Below, piece by piece: positions 1-5,476 of a stretch of DNA of 5,476 nt. Numbering within the stretch: position 1 is the stretch's first letter; every line of letters begins with the position of its first letter. The position numbers were made by a program, and so were the translations under genes. The notes under the pieces are model-generated. The model worked only from the letters and a program-made list of their open reading frames with translations. It was not told the DNA's origin and ran no database searches. This DNA is from Xanthobacteraceae bacterium (GTDB lineage Bacteria > Pseudomonadota > Alphaproteobacteria > Rhizobiales > Xanthobacteraceae): positions 1 through 5,476 of the forward strand of contig JASHXZ010000863.1 of assembly GCA_030043285.1 (NCBI GenBank), given 5' to 3'.

Positions 1-860
1 CGGAAACGCTGCAGGCTCGCCTCGCCCACAAGCCGATCATCGTGGCGCCGGGGGTCTACGACCCGTTCACGGCGCTGGTGGCGACCCAAGCGGGCTTCGC
101 GACGCTCTATGTCTCCGGCGCCGCGATCGCCTACACCAAGCTCGGCCAGCCCGACATCGGCCTCGTCAGCATGGCCGAAGTCGCCGGAACCGTGGCCCGG
201 ATCCGCGACCGCGTCGCCGCGCACTTGATCGTCGATGCGGACACCGGGTTCGGCAACGCGCTCAATGTGGCGCGCACGGTCAAGGAGTTCGAGCGCGCCG
301 GCGCCGATGCCATCCAGATCGAGGATCAGGATTTTCCCAAACGCTGCGGTCACCTCGAAGGCAAAACGTTGATCGCGGCGGACGAAATGTGCGGCAAGCT
401 TCGCGCTGCGCTCGACGCACGGAGCCGCCGGCAGACACTCATCATCGCTCGGACCGACGCTGTCGCGGTTGAAGGTTTCGACCGCGCCGTGGAGCGGGCA
501 AGGCGATATCGCGAGACCGGCATCGATATGTTGTTCGTCGAGGCGCCGAGGACGCGCAAGGACCTCGGCCGATTAACGACCGAACTGGGCAGTACCACGC
601 CGCTGATGGCGAACATGGTAGAGGGCGGCAAGACGCCGCTGTTGTCGGCGGTGGAGCTGGAGGCGTTGGGCTTCGCGCTGGTGATCTTCCCCGGCGGCAT
701 CGTTCGCGCGCTCGCGCGCACGGCGACCGATTATTACGAGGCGCTGGCGAAGCATGGCACGTCCGAGCCGTTTCGCGGCCGCATGCTCGATTTCGACGGC
801 CTCAACGATCTTATCGGGACGCCGGAAATGTTGGCGCTGGGAAAACGCTACCAAGCCTAG
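1..860 (+). CDS. Isocitrate lyase/PEP mutase superfamily C-C lyase, 5'-truncated
   Basis: This is the 3' part of a lyase of the isocitrate lyase/phosphoenolpyruvate mutase superfamily, a soluble TIM-barrel enzyme group whose lyase members cleave 2-hydroxy-acid C-C bonds (methylisocitrate, 2,3-dimethylmalate and similar) to a keto acid plus a second acid. The frame is open from nt 3 and reads ETLQARLAHKPIIVAPGVYD, the usual family N-terminus, so the GTG at 42 is internal and the true start lies to the left, probably a few codons away. Numbering from that GTG: the VSG strand is near residue 25, the Mg2+-binding segment DADTGFGN is at 65-72, the acidic pair ED at 94-95, the lyase Cys loop KRCGH at 100-104 (Cys102), and ARTD at 136-139. 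The Cys loop argues for a lyase rather than a phosphonate mutase. About 285 residues are visible, close to PrpB-type length. The exact substrate is unknown; methylisocitrate lyase, dimethylmalate lyase or a relative are all possible. The next gene starts 55 bp downstream on the same strand, suggesting one operon. Confidence 0.9.
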   Translation, partial: ETLQARLAHKPIIVAPGVYDPFTALVATQAGFATLYVSGAAIAYTKLGQPDIGLVSMAEVAGTVARIRDRVAAHLIVDADTGFGNALNVARTVKEFERAGADAIQIEDQDFPKRCGHLEGKTLIAADEMCGKLRAALDARSRRQTLIIARTDAVAVEGFDRAVERARRYRETGIDMLFVEAPRTRKDLGRLTTELGSTTPLMANMVEGGKTPLLSAVELEALGFALVIFPGGIVRALARTATDYYEALAKHGTSEPFRGRMLDFDGLNDLIGTPEMLALGKRYQA

Positions 861-905
861 CTCGGAATCACGCGGGCGCGCACTGGACGCCAACGCGCGG
901 GAGGG

Positions 906-913
906 AAGGGGAG
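906..913 (+). promoter_or_regulatory. Ribosome binding site that fixes the amidohydrolase start
   Basis: The purine-rich run AAGGGGAG ends 2 nt before the ATG at 916 (its core AAGGGG ends 4 nt before). A second GAGGGA lies at 901-906. The reading frame stays open upstream to a possible start at 754, but that would overlap the lyase gene by about 107 bp and add residues that do not resemble the family. The RBS and the typical N-terminus FDLIIKNVRVV both support 916. Confidence 0.75.
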
Positions 914-915
914 AT

Positions 916-2385
916 ATGTCGCAACCGTTCGATCTCATCATCAAGAACGTGCGCGTGGTGCGTCCGAAGAAGACGTCGGTGGATTGTCTCGATATCGGCA
1001 TCAAGGATGGCAAGATCAGCCGTCTCGCGCCGGAACTCCAGGCTGAGCAAGGGCGGCAAGTCTTCGACGGAAAAAATCGCCTGGCTTTCCCCGGCTGCGT
1101 CGATGCCCACATGCATATCGGGATTTACGCGCCGCTTGCCGAAGACGCTGTTTCGGAAAGCAAGGCCGCGGCGATGGGCGGCGTCACATCGAGCCTCAAC
1201 TATATCCGCACCGGTCATTATTACCTCAACCGCGGCGGCCCCTATCGCGACTTCATGCCCGAAGTGTTCAAGCAATCGGAGGGACGATTCTGGGTCGATT
1301 ACGGCTATCACATTGCGCCGATCGAAGCGGCCCACATCGGCGAGATGAGGGATCTCGTCACGGAGCACGGCATCACCTCGTTCAAGATTTTCATGTTCTA
1401 CGGCGGCTACGGACTGCATGGCCGCTCGTCGCATCAGAACGACTTCCTGATGATCGGCCCCGATGACCGTTACGACATCGCCCATTTCGAATTCATCATG
1501 CGTGCCGCCGAACGCTTGATGAAGGAATTTCCCGAAAAAGCGCCGTACATCAGCGTCAGCCTGCATTGCGAGCTGGCCGAGATTCTCAACGCCTATACGA
1601 AGATCGTCGAAGCGGACGGCAAGCTGACGGGGCTCGCTGCCTACAGCGCCGCCCGGCCACCGCACTCCGAAGGTTTGGCGATCTGGATCGCCTCTTATCT
1701 CGCAAACGAGACCAATTGCCTCAATGTCAATCTCCTGCACTTAAGCTCGCGCAAGGCGATCGAGGCGGCGTGGACGATGCAGCAGGTGTTTCCGCACGTC
1801 GCGTTTCGCCGCGAGGTGACTGTCGGCCATCTGTTGCTGGATACAAGTTGCGAATGCGCCGTCCACGCCAAGGTCAACCCGCCGATCCGGCCGCGCGAAG
1901 ACGTCGAGGCACTGTGGCAAGCGGTGCTCGACCGCAAGATCGATTGGATCGTCAGCGACCACGCATGCTGTGCGGCGGAGCAGAAGTGGTCGAAGGACGA
2001 TCCGACCAATATCTGGCTGGCCAAGGCGGGCTTCGGTGGCACCGAATATCTGCTCTCTGGCGTGATGAGCGAGGGCGGCCGGCGCGGCATGTCGTACAAC
2101 CATATGGCTGAATTGCTGAGCTGGAATCCGGCGCAGCGGTTCGGCTTGCTCGGCAAGGGCGATATCGCGCCCGGCTACGATGCGGACATCGCTCTCGTCG
2201 ATCCGCATGCGAGGTTCGTGGTGCGCGCGCAGGAATCGGAGTCCCATCAAGGCTATACGCCGTTTGAAGGCGTCGAACTGACCGGTCGGGTCACGGCGAC
2301 GTTCTTACGGGGAGCGGCGATCTACAACGACGGCAAGATTGTCGGCCCGCCGCGCGGCGAATATTTGCGGCGGCCGCTCGGGTGA
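916..2385 (+). CDS. Cyclic amidohydrolase, hydantoinase/dihydropyrimidinase-like
   Basis: A 489-residue cytoplasmic metal-dependent amidohydrolase of the dihydroorotase/hydantoinase/allantoinase group, which hydrolyses cyclic amide bonds. Seen in order: an N-terminal beta-sandwich strand (FDLIIKNVRVV, 5-15), FPGCVDAHMH (58-67) with metal ligands His65 and His67, Lys157 in SFKIFM (the position carboxylated to bridge the two metals), His217 in LHCE, His275 in LLHLSS, KVNPP (319-323) and Asp348 in SDHACC. The C-terminus has the family's composite-domain signature (GDIAPGYDADIALVDP, then TPFEGVEL and a final beta strand). The metal set is complete, so the enzyme should be active. Odd points: Lys157 to His217 is 60 residues, longer than in classical D-hydantoinases; the usual PHH motif after the EVT strand reads VGH (303-305); and cysteines cluster near the active site (218, 312, 314, 351, 352). 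Substrate specificity is therefore probably not that of textbook hydantoinase, dihydropyrimidinase or dihydroorotase. Its position between a lyase gene and an aldehyde dehydrogenase gene points to catabolism, not pyrimidine synthesis. The family call is firm; the substrate is unknown. Confidence 0.92.
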   Translation: MSQPFDLIIKNVRVVRPKKTSVDCLDIGIKDGKISRLAPELQAEQGRQVFDGKNRLAFPGCVDAHMHIGIYAPLAEDAVSESKAAAMGGVTSSLNYIRTGHYYLNRGGPYRDFMPEVFKQSEGRFWVDYGYHIAPIEAAHIGEMRDLVTEHGITSFKIFMFYGGYGLHGRSSHQNDFLMIGPDDRYDIAHFEFIMRAAERLMKEFPEKAPYISVSLHCELAEILNAYTKIVEADGKLTGLAAYSAARPPHSEGLAIWIASYLANETNCLNVNLLHLSSRKAIEAAWTMQQVFPHVAFRREVTVGHLLLDTSCECAVHAKVNPPIRPREDVEALWQAVLDRKIDWIVSDHACCAAEQKWSKDDPTNIWLAKAGFGGTEYLLSGVMSEGGRRGMSYNHMAELLSWNPAQRFGLLGKGDIAPGYDADIALVDPHARFVVRAQESESHQGYTPFEGVELTGRVTATFLRGAAIYNDGKIVGPPRGEYLRRPLG

Positions 2386-2400
2386 GGCGCCGACGTAAGA

Positions 2401-2447
2401 GCGCGAGCGGGATCCGCGCGGCTATCTGGCGCATCCCGCTCCCGCGC
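2401..2447. repeat. Long imperfect inverted repeat / RNA hairpin
   Basis: GAGCGGGAT (2405-2413) and ATCCCGCTC (2433-2441) are exact reverse complements. The stem extends outward with GCGC (2401-2404) against GCGC (2444-2447), leaving a two-base CC bulge, and inward with GCGC (2416-2419) against GCGC (2429-2432) across a CC bulge at 2414-2415, leaving a 9-nt loop. That gives up to 17 base pairs, nearly all G-C. No T-run follows on either side, so it is not a canonical intrinsic terminator. It could be an attenuator, an mRNA-stabilising 3' structure for the amidohydrolase message, or a copy of a dispersed palindromic repeat. Confidence 0.7.
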
Positions 2448-2511
2448 CGGCGATTTGCTTCGCGCCCACCGAGGCGTAGCATTGCGGCAGGTGTCGAGCT
2501 TGAGATGCAGC

Positions 2512-2516
2512 GGAGG
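2512..2516 (+). promoter_or_regulatory. Ribosome binding site of the aldehyde dehydrogenase gene
   Basis: A consensus GGAGG sits 5 nt before the ATG at 2522. This favours 2522 over the second in-frame ATG at 2540 (Met7), which has an A-run rather than a Shine-Dalgarno sequence in front of it. Confidence 0.8.
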
Positions 2517-2521
2517 CGATT

Positions 2522-4012
2522 ATGACGGCGGTCAAAAAAATGCGCGGTGACGAGGACGCGCTTCGGCAGACCCACATGTTGATCGGCGGCAAGTGGGTCG
2601 ACAGCGCGTCTGGCGAGGTGCTTGAAGTTGAGGATCCGGCGCACCGCCGTCCGATCGCCGTCGTGCCGCGCGGCCGTGCCGAGGATGTAGCGCGCGCGGT
2701 TCAGGCTGCGGCGGAGGCCTTTCCGGCCTGGTCGCGCACCATTCCGCGCGACCGGGGCCGGCTGCTCGCGCGCATCGCCGACGCGCTCGAGGCGCGGCTG
2801 GAAGAGTTGGCCCGCACAATTGCGCTCGAAACCGGCAACGCGTTGCGCACTCAGGCGCGGCCCGAAGCCAAGACGACAATCGATATCCTGCGCTACTTCG
2901 GCGGCCTGGGCGGCGAGCTCAAGGGCGAGACCATCCCGCTCGGCGAGCATGTGCTGAGCTACACCCGGCGCGAGCCGCTCGGCGTCGTCGGCGCCATTAT
3001 TCCATGGAATGCGCCCGTTCTGCTGGCCGCGCTCAAGATCGGCCCCGCGCTCTGCGCCGGCAACACGATGGTCCTCAAAGCGGCCGAAGATGCATCGCTC
3101 GGCGTGCTGCTGCTCGCCGAAGTGTGCCAGGAGTTTTTGCCGCCCGGCGTGCTCAACGTGCTCACCGGCCTCGGCGAGGAATGCGGCGCGCCGCTCGCCA
3201 ACGATCCGACCGTGAGCAAGCTGTCCTTCACCGGCTCGACCGAGGTCGGCAAGCTGATCATGCGGGCCGCCGCCGACCGCATCGTCCCGGTTTCGCTCGA
3301 GCTTGGCGGCAAGAGCCCCTCGATCGTCTTTCCTGACGCCAACGAGGATTGGGCGATCGACGGCATCATCGCGGCCATGCGATTTACGCGGCAGAGCCAA
3401 TCCTGCACCGCCGGCTCGCGCCTCTTCCTGCACCGCGACATTTTCGATTCATTCCTCGAAGCGCTCGGCCAAAAGGTGAAGGCGCTCAAGATCGGCGACC
3501 CGCTCGACGAGACGAGCGACGTCGGCACCATCATCAACGAGAAGCAGTTCAGCAAAGTGTGCGGCTATGTCGAGGAAGGATTGCGCCAGCGCGAGGGGCG
3601 AGTCGTGATCGGCGGCCTGCCGCCCAAGGAGGGACCGCTCAGCGAAGGCTATTACGCGATCCCGACCATCTTCGCGAACGCGGCGAACGATTGGCGCCTG
3701 GCGCGCGAGGAGATTTTCGGCCCGGTGCTGGTCGCGATTCCCTGGACCGACGAGGCCGATGCGATCCGGATGGCGAACGACAGCCACTACGGGCTTGCAG
3801 CCTATGTCTGGTCGCACGACATCGGCCGCGCCTTGCGCACCGCGCACGCCATCGAGGCCGGTTGGGTCCAGGTCAACCAGGGCCTCGGCCAGAGTCCCGG
3901 GCACTCCTACGGCGGCTATAAGGAAAGCGGCATCGGCCGCGAGTTCTCGCTCGAAGGCATGCTGGAAAGCTACACGCAGCGAAAAAACGTCACGGTCAAC
4001 TTGATGCGGTAG
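2522..4012 (+). CDS. NAD(P)-dependent aldehyde dehydrogenase
   Basis: A full-length (496 residues) cytosolic member of the aldehyde dehydrogenase superfamily, which oxidises aldehydes to carboxylic acids through a cysteine thiohemiacetal. The N-terminal MLIGGKWVDSASGE strand starts near residue 19. The oxyanion Asn163 lies in PWNAPV, the cofactor-binding Lys186 in VLKAAE, the Rossmann-type FTGSTEVG at 236-243, the general base Glu260 in ELGGKSP, the catalytic Cys295 in SQSCTAGSR, and the EEIFGPV motif at 396-402 (Glu397, Phe399). The C-terminal oligomerisation tail (GYKESGIGRE then LESYTQRKNVTVNL) is intact. Glu189, at the position that in this superfamily usually discriminates against the NADP phosphate, suggests NAD+ preference. 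Two mild deviations are Ala187 where KP is usual, and Ser in place of the Gly of the GQ-x-C motif. The sequence resembles the broad betaine-aldehyde/gamma-aminobutyraldehyde-like class, but the substrate cannot be assigned. It lies 136 bp after the amidohydrolase on the same strand and probably oxidises an aldehyde made in the same pathway. Confidence 0.95.
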   Translation: MTAVKKMRGDEDALRQTHMLIGGKWVDSASGEVLEVEDPAHRRPIAVVPRGRAEDVARAVQAAAEAFPAWSRTIPRDRGRLLARIADALEARLEELARTIALETGNALRTQARPEAKTTIDILRYFGGLGGELKGETIPLGEHVLSYTRREPLGVVGAIIPWNAPVLLAALKIGPALCAGNTMVLKAAEDASLGVLLLAEVCQEFLPPGVLNVLTGLGEECGAPLANDPTVSKLSFTGSTEVGKLIMRAAADRIVPVSLELGGKSPSIVFPDANEDWAIDGIIAAMRFTRQSQSCTAGSRLFLHRDIFDSFLEALGQKVKALKIGDPLDETSDVGTIINEKQFSKVCGYVEEGLRQREGRVVIGGLPPKEGPLSEGYYAIPTIFANAANDWRLAREEIFGPVLVAIPWTDEADAIRMANDSHYGLAAYVWSHDIGRALRTAHAIEAGWVQVNQGLGQSPGHSYGGYKESGIGREFSLEGMLESYTQRKNVTVNLMR

Positions 4013-4021
4013 GTAGATTGC
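4013..4021. other. 9-bp convergent gene junction
   Basis: The stop codon of the aldehyde dehydrogenase (TAG, 4010-4012, +) and that of the helicase (TGA on the minus strand, plus-strand 4022-4024) are separated by only 9 bp. There is no room for a terminator between the genes and no hairpin with a T-run is evident, so the two transcripts probably overlap at their 3' ends or end by Rho. Confidence 0.8.
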
Positions 4022-5476
4022 TCAACGCCACATGCTGCGAAGCCGCGCGGCGATGTCTACGGGCTTCGCCGTCGCCCTGCTTGCCGAACCGCTCTGGCGT
4101 GCCGCAATCGGCCAGGCGCTTTGCGCGAACAGCGCAGCGATCTTCTCGGTGATGAACCTGGTCCGCACCGCGTACATGTGGCGGTCGCCGTTGCCGCGTT
4201 GTTGGTGAGCAAAGAAGCGCTGCGGCACGATCAGGTGCAGATGATCCTTGGCGCGCGTCATCGCGACATAGAGGAGGCGGCGCTCTTCCTCGATCTCGGG
4301 CTTGCTGCCGACCGCGAGATCGGAAGGGATGCAGCCGTCCACGCAATTCAGCACGAACACCGACTTCCACTCCTGACCTTTGGCGGAGTGGATGGTCGAC
4401 AGGATCAGGTAATCTTCGTCGAGCAGCGGCGCGCCGGCTTCATCGCTGGTTGCCGACGGCGGATCGAGCGTCAGTTCGGTCAAAAAGCGCTGCCGGCTCG
4501 TGTACGTGGAGGCGATCTGTGTCAGTTGCAGCAGATCCGCCTCACGGATCTTCGCATCCTCATACCGGCGTTCGAGATGGGGCGCGTACCAGCGGCAAGC
4601 GAGGTCGAGCTCCGCCGGCCATCCCACGGCATTGCTCCGGACAAGCCGCAACGCGTCGGCAAACGCCGGCCAATCCGCCGCACAGGCGGCGGGCACCCGG
4701 AAGTCGATGAGCGCATCCACGGGGCTGTGCACGGCCGCGAGTTGATCAAGCAGGCGCGCTGCTGTCGCCGGGCCGGCACCCGGCAGGATTTGGATGACGC
4801 GAAAACCCGAGACGCGGTCGCGCAAGTTTTCCGCAAAGCGCAAAAAGGCCAGCACATCCTTGATGTGCGCCGCTTCAAGAAACTTCAGCCCACCGAATTT
4901 GACAAACGGGATATTGCGCCGGGTCAATTCGATCTCGATCGGACCGCTGTGATGCGATGCGCGAAACAGCACCGCTTGCTGCTTGAGCGGAACGGCGGCC
5001 TCGCGATGCTCCAATATCCGCTCGGCCACGTAGCGCGCCTGGTCGGCTTCATCGCGCACGCAGACGAGCTGCGGGCGCTCGGCAGAGGCGCGCTCCGACC
5101 GCAGATTCTTTTTGTGGCGCTCCGTCGCAAGACCGATCACCGCGTTGGCAGCGGCAAGGATCGGTTGTGTCGAACGGTAATTGCGGTCCAGTGTGATGAT
5201 ATGGGCCGGCGGCGTAAAATGTTGCGGAAAATCCAAAATGTTGCGCACGGTGGCGGCGCGGAACGAATAGATCGACTGCGCGTCGTCGCCCACCACGGTC
5301 AGCCCCCGACCATCGGGCTTTAGCGCAAGCAGGATCGAGGCCTGCAGCCGGTTGGTGTCCTGGTATTCATCGACCAGAATATGGTCGAAGCGCGCGGCAA
5401 TATCACGTGCGATTTCATCGACGTGCATCATCTGCGCCCAGTAGAGCAGCAGGTCGTCGTAATCGAGCACGTTCTG
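4022..5476 (-). CDS. UvrD/Rep-family ATP-dependent DNA helicase, 5'-truncated
   Basis: The C-terminal 484 residues of a superfamily 1A 3'-5' DNA helicase, an enzyme class that unwinds DNA in repair and replication restart. The frame runs off the right edge (QNVLDYDDLL), so the GTG at 5470 is internal; the Q motif and Walker A lie outside the window. Numbering from that GTG: motif II VDEYQDTN at 33-40 (Mg/ATP hydrolysis), motif III VGDDAQSIYSFR at 60-71, motif IV region LDRNYRST at 94-101, motif V TIHSAKGQEW at 359-368, and motif VI EEERRLLYVAMTRAKD at 394-409. The tail after motif VI is only about 70 residues. If UvrD-like, roughly 190-200 residues are missing at the N-terminus, giving about 680 in total. 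The motif III variant FRAA (usually FRGA) and DGCIPSD after motif V (where UvrD/PcrA has a form like EGLFP) suggest a UvrD paralogue rather than the main UvrD, so no symbol is given. It converges on the aldehyde dehydrogenase gene and is unlikely to belong to that operon. Confidence 0.94.
   Translation of the reverse strand, partial: QNVLDYDDLLLYWAQMMHVDEIARDIAARFDHILVDEYQDTNRLQASILLALKPDGRGLTVVGDDAQSIYSFRAATVRNILDFPQHFTPPAHIITLDRNYRSTQPILAAANAVIGLATERHKKNLRSERASAERPQLVCVRDEADQARYVAERILEHREAAVPLKQQAVLFRASHHSGPIEIELTRRNIPFVKFGGLKFLEAAHIKDVLAFLRFAENLRDRVSGFRVIQILPGAGPATAARLLDQLAAVHSPVDALIDFRVPAACAADWPAFADALRLVRSNAVGWPAELDLACRWYAPHLERRYEDAKIREADLLQLTQIASTYTSRQRFLTELTLDPPSATSDEAGAPLLDEDYLILSTIHSAKGQEWKSVFVLNCVDGCIPSDLAVGSKPEIEEERRLLYVAMTRAKDHLHLIVPQRFFAHQQRGNGDRHMYAVRTRFITEKIAALFAQSAWPIAARQSGSASRATAKPVDIAARLRSMWR

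Larger units (their letters stand above)
2386..2521. other. Intergenic gap, amidohydrolase to aldehyde dehydrogenase
   Basis: This 136-bp spacer holds no credible ORF. It contains a strong GC-rich hairpin (2401-2447) in its left half and a clear ribosome binding site at its right end. A weak sigma70-like pair (TTGCTT at 2455-2460, TAGCAT at 2477-2482, 16-bp spacing) lies between them but matches consensus too poorly to call a promoter. The spacer could carry an attenuator or a processing point that lets the aldehyde dehydrogenase be expressed at a different level from the upstream genes. Confidence 0.6.

Noticed and set aside
42..44. GTG at 42 as the true start of the lyase gene
   Set aside because: The frame is open to the left edge and the residues before it (LQARLAHKPIIVAPG) match the usual N-terminus of the family, so the gene begins outside the window.
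754..915. Upstream extension of the amidohydrolase reading frame to a start at 754
   Set aside because: It would overlap the lyase gene by about 107 bp, has no RBS and encodes Arg/Ser-rich residues unlike the family N-terminus; 916 has a clear RBS and the expected first beta strand.
868..1740. 290-codon minus-strand ORF opposite the amidohydrolase
   Set aside because: The sense frame has a full set of metal ligands and family motifs; the antisense product shows no recognisable domain.
2401..2447. Intrinsic terminator after the amidohydrolase
   Set aside because: The stem is strong but no run of T follows on either strand, so it is listed as an inverted repeat rather than a terminator.
2455..2482. 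Possible sigma70 promoter TTGCTT-16 bp-TAGCAT ahead of the aldehyde dehydrogenase
   Set aside because: Only about half of the -35 bases and four of six -10 bases match consensus; too weak to call without transcript-start data.
2291..3433. 380-codon minus-strand ORF across the spacer and the aldehyde dehydrogenase gene
   Set aside because: Low-complexity Arg/Ala-rich translation with no motif, lying antisense to a clear aldehyde dehydrogenase; a codon-bias shadow.
4121..5323. 400-codon plus-strand ORF opposite the helicase
   Set aside because: Its translation is Arg/Gly/Asp-rich with no recognisable domain, while the opposite frame carries all the expected SF1 helicase motifs; long antisense ORFs are common in GC-rich genes.
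1..5476. CRISPR array, tRNA, rRNA, insertion sequence or phage/defence genes
   Set aside because: No regularly spaced repeats, RNA gene signatures, transposase or terminal inverted repeats were seen. The UvrD-like helicase has no defence partner in view, so a defence-system call is not supported.

Overview
The window is GC-rich with strong third-position G/C bias and almost wholly coding. Protein style (a UvrD-like paralogue with DGCIPSD after motif V, and catabolic genes of a kind common in soil bacteria) suggests an alphaproteobacterium, perhaps Hyphomicrobiales (Bradyrhizobium/Xanthobacteraceae-like). This is an inference from sequence character; no rRNA or other phylogenetic marker is present.

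Layout: four protein genes, two of them cut by the window edges. (1) nt 1-860, +: the 3' part of an isocitrate lyase/PEP mutase superfamily lyase with the Cys loop KRCGH. (2) nt 916-2385, +: a complete cyclic-amidohydrolase (hydantoinase/dihydropyrimidinase/dihydroorotase-like) with a full binuclear metal site. (3) nt 2522-4012, +: a complete NAD(P)-dependent aldehyde dehydrogenase with Asn/Glu/Cys catalytic residues. (4) nt 4022-5476, -: the C-terminal two thirds of a UvrD/Rep-type DNA helicase, convergent with gene 3 and separated from it by only 9 bp. Noncoding DNA is limited to a 55-bp gap (861-915), a 136-bp gap (2386-2521) holding a strong hairpin, and the 9-bp convergent junction.

Genes 1-3 share a strand and look like part of a catabolic operon. 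A ring-opening amidohydrolase, a C-C bond lyase and an aldehyde dehydrogenase could act in sequence on a cyclic amide or heterocycle-derived acid. The actual substrate cannot be read from the sequence, and the operon may continue to the left of the window. The helicase is a DNA-repair type gene, probably unrelated to the pathway and marking the right end of the cluster. I see no CRISPR array, tRNA, rRNA, insertion sequence or phage feature.
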